Shown: positions 1-5,486 of the stretch, piece after piece
How positions within the stretch are numbered: the first letter of the stretch is position 1
Layout: each line of letters begins with the position of its first letter
Source of the DNA: SIG578 sp036311245
GTDB taxonomy: Bacteria > Bacillota > Clostridia > Oscillospirales > Ruminococcaceae
NCBI GenBank assembly: GCA_036311245.1
Contig: JAXJQH010000066.1
Span: 1 to 16,312 of the forward strand
Length of the DNA: 16,312 nucleotides
Reading direction: 5' to 3'
Program-made: the position numbers and the translations under genes
The notes under the pieces: model-generated
Told to the model about the DNA's origin: nothing
The model's input: the letters and a program-made list of their open reading frames with translations, nothing else
Database searches by the model: none

Positions 1-45
1 ATCAGAATTGACACCAGAACCGGCGAGTATATGGAAAGAGCATAA
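1..45 (+). CDS. efp: Elongation factor P, C-terminal end only (partial)
   Basis: The first frame reads IRIDTRTGEYMERA and then a TAA stop at 43-45. This matches the conserved C-terminus of bacterial elongation factor P, where the last OB-like domain ends in a (V/I)DTRTGEY-x-x-R-type sequence. EF-P relieves ribosome stalling at polyproline stretches. Only 14 codons lie in the window, so the call rests on this short tail and on gene order, because efp lies near CD1247-type and spoIIIA genes in many clostridia (from memory). The next gene begins 29 bases later with its own ribosome binding site and no terminator between, so the two are probably co-transcribed. Confidence 0.75.
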   Translation: MRIDTRTGEYMERA

Positions 46-74
46 CTTATTTAATTTTAAGGGAGGTAGCTTAA

Positions 75-500
75 ATGACTTTGATTGAAAAAGCAGCATA
101 TTTAAAGGGTCTTGCAAGTGGACTTGCACTTGACGAAAATAAACCCGAAACCAAACTTATAAATGCTTTGATTGACCTTGTCGATGATATTGCACTAACT
201 GTTGCTGATCTCGATGATGAGCTTGCGGTTGTTTCTGAGCAGGTAGATTTAATTGACGAGGACCTTGAGTCCCTTGAAGAGGATTTTTATGAGGATGAAG
301 AAGACGAGGAAGACGATCTCATAAAAGTCACATGTCCTAATTGCGGCGATGATATTTATATCGACGATGCAATTTTAAATGACGGAGAGCTTCAGTGCCC
401 CAACTGCGGTGAAACTCTTGAGTTTGATATTGAATATTGTGATTGCGAGCATGATTGTGACTGTGGTTGCGATTGTGATTGCGATGAGCAGGACAAATAA
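75..500 (+). CDS. CD1247-type N-terminal domain protein with zinc ribbon and Cys-Asp-rich tail
   Basis: A 141-residue acidic protein with no assigned biochemical function. Residues 1-65 form the helical region typical of clostridial proteins named after C. difficile CD1247 (starting MTLIEKAAYLKGLASGL). Residues 68-81 are almost all Glu and Asp. A two-knuckle zinc ribbon follows, with CPNCG at 87-91 and CPNCG at 108-112. The last 20 residues hold seven more cysteines (122, 124, 128, 130, 132, 134, 136), mostly alternating with Asp, so they may bind a second metal. ATG 75 is preceded by GGGAGG at 61-66. The gene follows efp closely and ends before a strong terminator at 534-573. The family name is from memory; the zinc ribbon is seen directly. 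Zinc-dependent nucleic-acid or protein binding would be inference. Confidence 0.85.
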   Translation: MTLIEKAAYLKGLASGLALDENKPETKLINALIDLVDDIALTVADLDDELAVVSEQVDLIDEDLESLEEDFYEDEEDEEDDLIKVTCPNCGDDIYIDDAILNDGELQCPNCGETLEFDIEYCDCEHDCDCGCDCDCDEQDK

Positions 501-533
501 TTTAATTTAAAAGAGTTCAATATTTCAAATGAC

Positions 534-573
534 ATACGCCCCCAAAAGCATATGCTTTTGGGGGCGTATTTTT
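534..573 (+). terminator. Strong intrinsic terminator, perfect 36-base palindrome
   Basis: Positions 534-551 and 552-569 are exact reverse complements, giving a GC-rich stem (CGCCCCC paired with GGGGGCG) that continues through AAAAGC/GCTTTT. A run of five T (569-573) follows on the plus strand. It ends the efp-CD1247 transcript. The minus-strand dnaC-like gene converges on it from 600, and the symmetrical stem may also stop that transcript, although no T-run follows on that side. Confidence 0.92.
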
Positions 574-599
574 GGCTTTATAAACACTTGCGATGGATT

Positions 600-1577
600 T
601 TAAAACCCTTTTTTCTTTAAAATGCGGATATCGTTTCCAATAAAACGAAGGTGTTCATAACATCCGATAAGTCGTGAGGCAATTCGAACAGAATAGCGCT
701 GATTAAGCTCGGAGGGTGAGAGATTTGCGGTAATAATAGTCGGCAAATCTGAAAGAAGTCTGGTATTAATTATGTTATAAAGCGCAGAAATTGTAAATGA
801 GGTGGCAAATTCAGCTCCTAAATCATCAATAACCAAAAGGTCGCACTCAACAATGCTTTGCATATTTTCGGCGGGTGTTTCCTGATTGAATCGTTCCTTT
901 TCGAGCGATGTGAAAAGGTCGGGCGAGGACATATAAATAACATTAAATCCGTTTTCACAAACCTTTTTCGCGATAGCTCTTGAAATATGTGTTTTGCCAA
1001 CACCCGTTCCGCCAAATAGAAGCAAATTAGGGGAGGAGAGCGAGAATTCTTCGGCGTACTGTCTGCAATTTTCTAAAGTTTGAGTCATAATATCTCGGCA
1101 GGCAACGCCATTTAGTGTTTCGGGATAATAGCTAAGGTCAAAACTGTCAAAAGACGATAGTTCATCGCCGCTGAGTTTATTTGCGCGTGTTTCTGCCAAA
1201 GAAGAAATGACCTCATTTAAGCAGTCGCAGGGCATTGCATTAACATATCCTGTGTCGTTGCATTTGCTGCAGTGATATTTAATCGAGAGAAAATCGTTTG
1301 AAAAGCCGCAAGAGCTAAGAATTTGCTGCTTCTCGGCGATGAGCTCTTGATTTCTTTTTCTTATCGTCTTAAGAGCGGTTTTAATATCTCCTTTTTTGCT
1401 TATTATTTCGCGTGATATAAGCGCGCCGGATGAGGCAAGCTCATTGTCAATTTCTATAAGCTGAGGAGCGTGTGAATATGCTATTTTGCGATTTTCCTCA
1501 AACTGCTCGAGTGCCTTTCTGCGGCGCTTGTCCATAATTGCATTAGCTTCACGCAATGTATCGATAGAGTACTTCAT
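600..1577 (-). CDS. DnaC/DnaI-like AAA+ ATPase, probable helicase loader
   Basis: A 325-residue protein of the DnaC/DnaI/IstB family, which delivers the replicative helicase to DNA at replication start or restart. The N-terminal half (to about 95) is charged and probably helical. A Cys cluster at 103, 106, 117 and 119 (CSKC, then CDC) resembles the DnaI zinc-binding segment. The AAA+ domain follows: Walker A GGTGVGKT (189-196), Walker B LLVIDD (247-252), sensor-1 region TANLS (283-287) with N285, and arginines at 294, 298 and 302 (RYSVRIASR) as arginine-finger or sensor candidates. ATG 1577 overlaps the stop of the upstream DnaD-like gene by one base (TAATG), and GAGAGGA lies upstream, so the pair is translationally coupled. 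An IS21 IstB origin is unlikely: the zinc segment and DnaD-like partner point to a chromosomal loader, and no istA or IS ends are present. Confidence 0.88.
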   Translation of the reverse strand: MKYSIDTLREANAIMDKRRRKALEQFEENRKIAYSHAPQLIEIDNELASSGALISREIISKKGDIKTALKTIRKRNQELIAEKQQILSSCGFSNDFLSIKYHCSKCNDTGYVNAMPCDCLNEVISSLAETRANKLSGDELSSFDSFDLSYYPETLNGVACRDIMTQTLENCRQYAEEFSLSSPNLLLFGGTGVGKTHISRAIAKKVCENGFNVIYMSSPDLFTSLEKERFNQETPAENMQSIVECDLLVIDDLGAEFATSFTISALYNIINTRLLSDLPTIITANLSPSELNQRYSVRIASRLIGCYEHLRFIGNDIRILKKKGF

Positions 1578-2653
1578 TATTTATTTCCTCTCGTTTTGCT
1601 TGATTTCTTTTTGCTTAGATCGGGAACGGTATAATTTGAAAAATCGTCAAATTCTTCGGCGCGGAATGTAGAGAAAAGTGCATCATCCTGCCGTCTTGCA
1701 ATTTCATTTTGCTCAACATCTATGGGTGTAGTGATGCCTTTTTCCTTCCAACTCAAAAGAATTTTATTTATGTATGGGAAAGAAATCTTTCCTGTGTTAT
1801 CAATGCATTTTTCGTATGCAAGCTTTATCATTTCTATTGAAAAATTCCACTCATCAAGCCAAATCGGGATGTATTCTTTTTGCTTTGAGGTTAAGTTTCG
1901 ATCCCAAATTCCAAAGGCGGATTTTATAAGAGTTTCATTATTTTTTTGCGTTACGAGAGAAGTTATATAAGCTTCAACTTTTTGGTGGGTGTTAATTCCC
2001 TTATCAACCCAAGAATATGCGGTTTTCTCAATAAAACGCATATTTGCCTTGTCAATAGAAACACAATATTCGATTATCATAACAATAACATCTGCGGCGA
2101 TACCTGCATAATCGAACATAGAAACCAAAACCGCTGTTTCGCTATGGTTTAATAATCTGCTGAACATTCTCTCTGTTTCCGAAACAATCCATTTTAGTTC
2201 CTCGGTTGAATTAATTCGCTCTGAAATTTCAAAGCTTGAAAGACGAGTGGGCTCAAAGGTTTTGATTTTAACATTTTCAGAAACGGAAAGAGAGGTTAAG
2301 GGGGTGCTTGAACTTGCAAGTGTGTCTATTAGCTTATTTTCAGAATCGGTTTTATCATCCGAGGTTAAGGGATGATTTTTGGATGCCATATTGTTGGCGG
2401 GTAGAATTTCAGAACCGTTATCTTTAATAACCTTTCGCTCCTGCCAGAAGCAAATAGCATCGTCGATATTCTGCAATGAAACCCCACTGATTTCGCTAAG
2501 ATTTTCGCATGAAAGTTCTTTTCCTGAGTTTGCAAGAAGCACAAGTAGAACCTTAACGTAGTCTTCCTTTGCAAGTTTTATGTGATTGTCTACAACAGAG
2601 CGCGGAACGGCAAAAATATCGTTCCAGCACCCAAGATTAATTGAATATCCCAT
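1577..2653 (-). CDS. DnaD-like primosomal protein with two DnaB/DnaD C-terminal domains
   Basis: A 358-residue protein. Residues 1-75 look like a winged-helix domain similar to the DnaD N-terminus. A low-complexity Ser/Thr-rich linker spans about 85-140. Two copies of the DnaB_2/DDBH2 fold follow: the first at about 147-232, with FIEKTAYSWVDKGINT near its end, and the second at about 250-318, with YINKILLSWKEKGITT. The shared pattern (Y/F)I-x-K-x-x-x-SW-x-x-KGI-x-T is the family signature and binds single-stranded DNA in known members. These proteins remodel DNA and help load helicase with DnaI-type ATPases, the product of the next gene. TCCTT at 2663-2667 (AAGGA on the coding strand) lies 9 bases before ATG 2653. 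The C-terminal tail (from about 345) is basic. Confidence 0.86.
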   Translation of the reverse strand: MGYSINLGCWNDIFAVPRSVVDNHIKLAKEDYVKVLLVLLANSGKELSCENLSEISGVSLQNIDDAICFWQERKVIKDNGSEILPANNMASKNHPLTSDDKTDSENKLIDTLASSSTPLTSLSVSENVKIKTFEPTRLSSFEISERINSTEELKWIVSETERMFSRLLNHSETAVLVSMFDYAGIAADVIVMIIEYCVSIDKANMRFIEKTAYSWVDKGINTHQKVEAYITSLVTQKNNETLIKSAFGIWDRNLTSKQKEYIPIWLDEWNFSIEMIKLAYEKCIDNTGKISFPYINKILLSWKEKGITTPIDVEQNEIARRQDDALFSTFRAEEFDDFSNYTVPDLSKKKSSKTRGNK

Positions 2654-2702
2654 TTTATCAATTCCTTAATTATTTTCGGGGTAGGGGAAACTCCTTTTTA
2701 AT

Positions 2703-2711
2703 ATTATATCA
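2703..2711 (-). promoter_or_regulatory. Extended -10 promoter for the dnaD-like/dnaC-like operon
   Basis: On the minus strand this reads TGATATAAT, a perfect TATAAT with the TG extension one base upstream. No good TTGACA-like -35 lies at 16-18 bases, which fits an extended -10 promoter. The predicted start near 2696 would leave a leader of about 43 bases before ATG 2653. Confidence 0.55.
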
Positions 2712-2817
2712 CAAAAAGTTTAATTGGTGTAGAGGCAATTTTTTATTATTTTAATATTTCCATTTTTTCTTTTTTTGTTTTAAAGGCTTTTTTGTGCTTT
2801 AAAACTTCGTAATACGC

Positions 2818-2835
2818 TGTAAACTGTGGTTTACA
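2818..2835. promoter_or_regulatory. Inverted repeat TGTAAAC-4-GTTTACA, possible operator
   Basis: TGTAAAC (2818-2824) and GTTTACA (2829-2835) are exact reverse complements separated by TGTG. The right arm is also the start of the first TTTACATAAT copy. The size and symmetry fit a dimeric repressor site or two head-to-head Xer half-sites. No regulator is encoded next to it. Confidence 0.4.
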
Positions 2836-2882
2836 TAATACAGTTTACATAATTATTGTGAGGTTTACATAATTATAGTGAT
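2829..2882. repeat. TTTACATAAT repeat cluster with a 20-base tandem duplication
   Basis: TTTACATAAT occurs at 2830-2839, 2844-2853 and 2864-2873, with a fourth copy apart at 2996-3005. Positions 2843-2862 and 2863-2882 are adjacent 20-base units identical at 18 of 20 positions. The reverse complement of 2842-2852 reads TTATGTAAACT, which from memory equals the XerD-binding arm of the Bacillus dif site. Nothing resembling a XerC arm lies at the required 6-base spacing, so this is not a complete dif. Confidence 0.8.
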
Positions 2883-3073
2883 AAAAATTTTGTTAGAATG
2901 ACGAAATTGTAGAAAATGCGCTTTCTTGCTTGAATCTTTAATAAAAAAGTATTATTATTAAATAAAACAATGAAATAAACTGTTATTACTGCTGTTTTAC
3001 ATAATAAATATTTTCATATATTTGTTTTTTTGCTCATATATTATAATAAATTTGGGCAAAGGATGTATGAGAT

Positions 3074-3691
3074 ATGAAAAGAATTATACGGACAAGCGCA
3101 TTACAAAACGGTTTTTTTAATAAAGACCGTTTTTTAATTTCGCTTTTTGTGGTGCTGGGAATAGGATTGATGATTGGCTCGATTGCAGCAGGAACAAGCT
3201 CGGCGGATGATAGCTCTGTTTTAAATCGTATTTGGAGCGCGTACATATATAATCGCTCGGAGCAAAGTGTTGCAGCCTGCTTTTTCGCAACCTTTTCTTC
3301 TTGTTTTTTTATGCTTTTAGCCGCTTATGTGCTTGGTGTTTGCGCTGTTGGGATTCCTTTTCTTTATTTAATTCCTGCTATTGACGGAATAGGAAAAGGA
3401 ATAATAATAGGTTTTGTTTATGCAAAGTATGGTTTTATCGGACTTATAAAATCGCTTTTTTTAATTGTTCCTCAAAATGTTATTTTTTGTTTTGTTATAA
3501 TTTTAGCGCTTATTCAGTCGGTTAAAATGTCTCGGCAGATGTTTTGTTCCGTTAGCGGACTGCAATCAAACGAGCCTTTTATAAGCTTTAAAAAATATAA
3601 TCAAAAATTTCTTTTTTTAATTATAGGAGCATCTCTTTGCAGCATTATTGATGCATTGCTTTCGCGTTTTAGTGAATTTATTACGGTATAA
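3074..3691 (+). CDS. spoIIM: Stage II sporulation protein M (SpoIIM)
   Basis: A 205-residue integral membrane protein of the SpoIIM (DUF95) family. Hydrophobic segments lie at about 19-40, 67-90, 92-115, 120-148 and 177-198. The stretch GIPFLYLIPAIDGIGKG (93-109) is the most family-like part. In Bacillus, SpoIIM acts in the mother cell with SpoIID and SpoIIP in the peptidoglycan degradation that drives engulfment. ATG 3074 follows AAAGGA (3058-3063) at good spacing. It lies 26 bases upstream of xerD; a spoIIM-xerD neighbourhood also occurs in Bacillus, which supports the call. Sigma-E control is expected from the family, but I do not see a convincing sigma-E promoter. The remaining doubt is that some DUF95 proteins are not sporulation proteins. 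Confidence 0.83.
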   Translation: MKRIIRTSALQNGFFNKDRFLISLFVVLGIGLMIGSIAAGTSSADDSSVLNRIWSAYIYNRSEQSVAACFFATFSSCFFMLLAAYVLGVCAVGIPFLYLIPAIDGIGKGIIIGFVYAKYGFIGLIKSLFLIVPQNVIFCFVIILALIQSVKMSRQMFCSVSGLQSNEPFISFKKYNQKFLFLIIGASLCSIIDALLSRFSEFITV

Positions 3692-3717
3692 ATAATAAAG
3701 AAAGGGTGTGATATTGC

Positions 3718-4608
3718 GTGTTTGATATGCTGAGTAAATATAAAACATATCTTATTGAGCAGCAGGGTGTTTCAAAAAGCACCTATGATGCATATGTTCG
3801 CGATGTCACAACCTTTTTAAGTTATGTTGATATTTCGGTTTCGCACAATATTGAAGCTGTGTGTCAAAGCGACATTGAAGGGTTTAGAAAAGCTCTTGAA
3901 AGAAACGGCAAAACTAATGCTACTATTAACAGATGTATTGCTTCTGTTAAAAGCTTTTATAGGTTTTTAAAGCTTTCGGGACTAAATGTAGTAGACCCCA
4001 CAGAGGATTTACACGCTGTAAAAACACAGCGAAAACTGCCTGCAATTCTTTCGGGAAAGGATGTGGACAAGCTTTTAAATAGTCCCGATATACACACACC
4101 TAAAGGCTGCAGAGATAAAGCTATGCTTGAGCTTTTGTATGCAACCGGTATGCGTGTTTCTGAGCTTCTTGAGCTTGAGCTTGATGATGTTCAGCTTAAA
4201 AGAGGTTTGGTTTGCTGCAGAAGCGGAAATGTTATAAGAACTATACCTGTATACGCCGCTGCCAAAAACGCCGTTCAGGACTATTTATTGCGTGTTTATC
4301 CATATTATTCGCGCAGTGACAATAAATCGCTGTTTATCAATATGAACGGCAGCCGCCTTACAAGGCAGGGGTTTTGGAAAATAGTTAGGCAGTATGCAGA
4401 TGAGCTTGGACTTGGCGAGAAAATAACACCGCATACCTTGCGTCATTCCTTTGCGGCGCACCTTATTGAAAATGGTGCGAGTGTAGAGGATGTAAAAGAG
4501 ATGTTGGGACATGCTGATATATCTTCGACTCAAATTTATGCACAAATTGTAAATAATCGCTTTAAAGATACATATAACCGTTGCCATCCCCGCGCAAAAA
4601 GTGTATAA
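3718..4608 (+). CDS. xerD: XerD-like tyrosine recombinase lacking the usual catalytic lysine
   Basis: A 296-residue tyrosine recombinase, the normal length for XerD. The N-terminal SAM-like core-binding domain spans about 1-90 and the catalytic domain about 105-290. Visible catalytic residues are R146 (ATGMRVSEL), H239 and R242 (HTLRHSFAAHL), H265 (LGHAD) and the nucleophile Y274 (TQIYA). The beta-hairpin that normally carries the lysine (GKGxKxR in Escherichia coli XerD) reads CRSGNVIRTIP at 167-177 and contains no Lys. XerD works with XerC at dif to resolve chromosome dimers. GTG 3718 is preferred because AAAGGG (3701-3706) lies 11 bases before it; ATG 3727 in the same frame would be too far. 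There is no attachment site or phage gene nearby, so a prophage integrase is unlikely. Confidence 0.88.
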   Translation: MFDMLSKYKTYLIEQQGVSKSTYDAYVRDVTTFLSYVDISVSHNIEAVCQSDIEGFRKALERNGKTNATINRCIASVKSFYRFLKLSGLNVVDPTEDLHAVKTQRKLPAILSGKDVDKLLNSPDIHTPKGCRDKAMLELLYATGMRVSELLELELDDVQLKRGLVCCRSGNVIRTIPVYAAAKNAVQDYLLRVYPYYSRSDNKSLFINMNGSRLTRQGFWKIVRQYADELGLGEKITPHTLRHSFAAHLIENGASVEDVKEMLGHADISSTQIYAQIVNNRFKDTYNRCHPRAKSV

Positions 4609-4609
4609 T
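4581..4609 (+). promoter_or_regulatory. Sigma-A promoter inside the 3' end of xerD
   Basis: TTGCCA (4581-4586) is followed after exactly 17 bases by a perfect TATAAT (4604-4609). The predicted start near 4616 gives a leader of about 25 bases to the TTG start of the DUF624 gene. The -10 overlaps the xerD stop codon at 4606-4608. It would let the DUF624 gene be expressed apart from spoIIM-xerD. Confidence 0.72.
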
Positions 4610-4627
4610 AAAAGGGATTTCAGCTTA

Positions 4628-4633
4628 GGGAGG
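4628..4633 (+). promoter_or_regulatory. Ribosome binding site deciding a TTG start
   Basis: GGGAGG, within AGGGAGGAAA, ends 7 bases before TTG 4641. The ATG at 4636-4638 is in another frame, and the next in-frame ATG (4659) is 25 bases away. TTG is therefore the best start. Confidence 0.75.
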
Positions 4634-4640
4634 AAATGTT

Positions 4641-5447
4641 TTGGGTAAATTTTCAGGAATGTTTGATCCTACCAGGGAAGGCCCTGGTGTTTCAAAAAAT
4701 CAAAGAGAAAAAAGAAGATTTTTTCTTTTTTTTGAAATCTATTTTAGGAAATTAAGTAAAATAATTTTATTAAACATTATCTATGTCTTGATGTGTATTC
4801 CGATTATAACTATAGGACCTGCAACAGCGGCTCTCACATATTGTATGCGTAATTTTGCAAGGGAAGAGCACGCTGATCTATCTGACTTCTTTGATCAGTT
4901 TAAAAAGAACTTTTGGCAATCTCTTGTTGTTTGGCTTGTATTTACTTTTGGTTTTTTTGTTATAATTTTTGGAATTATTTTCTATAATGGTATGCTTGAT
5001 GGAGGAGATAGTATAATAGGCTTTTTGGGACTATTGTTCTCTATTTTGTCATCTGTAGTATTCTTGTTTATGTCTTACTATGTATATTTGATTCTTGTAA
5101 CCTTTAAGGTTAATTTCCGTCAATTAATTAAGGACACATTTCTTTTTGCCTTTATAGGGCTTGGAAGAAATCTCATTGCAACATTTTTCATTGCAATAAT
5201 TTATGGTTGGTTTGCCATAAATCTCATAGTACCTCTTGTGGCTCCGCTTTTTAATCCCGATATTCCTGTATCGCTTGATGCAGCATCACTTGCGTTGGCG
5301 CTGTATATTTTCTTTATTCCTACGCTCAGCTCGCTTATAGTTAATTTTACAGTTTATCCCGGAGTTAAGAGATTTATGATTGACCCTGCGCTTTCAAAGC
5401 TACAAAAAGAAGTTGAAGAAGAATCTGTTTTTGAAGATGCAGAATAA
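4641..5447 (+). CDS. DUF624 (YesL-like) membrane protein
   Basis: A 268-residue integral membrane protein. The segment from about 42 to 66 (IILLNIIYVLMCIPIITIGPATAAL) holds the CIPIITIGPATAAL pattern typical of DUF624/YesL proteins. Other hydrophobic segments lie at about 95-116, 126-155, 167-197 and 214-238, giving five or six spans. The C-terminus is acidic and cytoplasmic in style (KEVEEESVFEDAE). YesL-type proteins are often encoded beside carbohydrate ABC transporters and have no settled function; no transporter is present here. The gene has its own promoter (4581-4609), a TTG start set by the Shine-Dalgarno at 4628-4633, and a bidirectional terminator after it, so it behaves as a single unit. 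Confidence 0.8.
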   Translation: MGKFSGMFDPTREGPGVSKNQREKRRFFLFFEIYFRKLSKIILLNIIYVLMCIPIITIGPATAALTYCMRNFAREEHADLSDFFDQFKKNFWQSLVVWLVFTFGFFVIIFGIIFYNGMLDGGDSIIGFLGLLFSILSSVVFLFMSYYVYLILVTFKVNFRQLIKDTFLFAFIGLGRNLIATFFIAIIYGWFAINLIVPLVAPLFNPDIPVSLDAASLALALYIFFIPTLSSLIVNFTVYPGVKRFMIDPALSKLQKEVEEESVFEDAE

Positions 5448-5482
5448 AAAAGTCCCCTCCTGTAGTAGGAGGGGACTTTTTT
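5446..5482. terminator. Bidirectional intrinsic terminator
   Basis: The arms 5446-5461 and 5467-5482 are exact reverse complements around a GTAGT loop, with a GTCCCCTCCT/AGGAGGGGAC core. Six A on the left and six T on the right provide a U-tract for either strand. It lies between the convergent DUF624 gene (stop 5445-5447) and the penicillin-binding protein gene (stop at 5487), and should end both transcripts. Confidence 0.93.
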
Positions 5483-5486
5483 GCGA

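Larger units (their letters stand above)
2654..3073. other. 420-base AT-rich divergent intergenic region
   Basis: This spacer between the divergent dnaD-like gene and spoIIM contains no supportable gene. Its left edge holds the dnaD-side promoter. The middle (2818-2882) holds the TTTACATAAT repeats and an inverted repeat, described separately. The right part is very AT-rich and carries CATATATT twice (3015-3022 and 3035-3042) and TATAAT at 3042-3047. That TATAAT would give a short leader to spoIIM, but no matching -35 is visible. A sigma-E promoter would be expected for a spoIIM gene; the CATATATT copies resemble the sigma-E -10 only loosely. Confidence 0.7.

Noticed and set aside
600..1577. 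IS21 IstB transposition helper
   Set aside because: The Cys cluster, the overlapping DnaD-like gene and the absence of istA or IS ends favour a chromosomal helicase loader.
2818..2835. TnrA box (TGTNA-N7-TNACA) in the spacer
   Set aside because: The repeat is 18 bases long, one more than the TnrA pattern, and neither neighbour is a nitrogen gene.
2842..2870. A complete dif site
   Set aside because: The XerD arm is present, but the sequence 6 bases beyond it does not resemble a XerC arm in any copy; also dif would be expected near the terminus, which I cannot judge here.
2830..2873. DnaA boxes, suggested by the nearby helicase-loader genes
   Set aside because: The units match TTATNCACA poorly on either strand, and there is no dnaA or dnaN nearby.
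3015..3047. Sigma-E or sigma-A promoter for spoIIM
   Set aside because: CATATATT and TATAAT are present but no -35 element fits at the right distance; in such an AT-rich stretch these hexamers are expected by chance.
3718..4608. Prophage or integrative-element integrase
   Set aside because: Length, sequence style and the spoIIM neighbour fit XerD; no attachment repeats, tRNA or phage genes are present.
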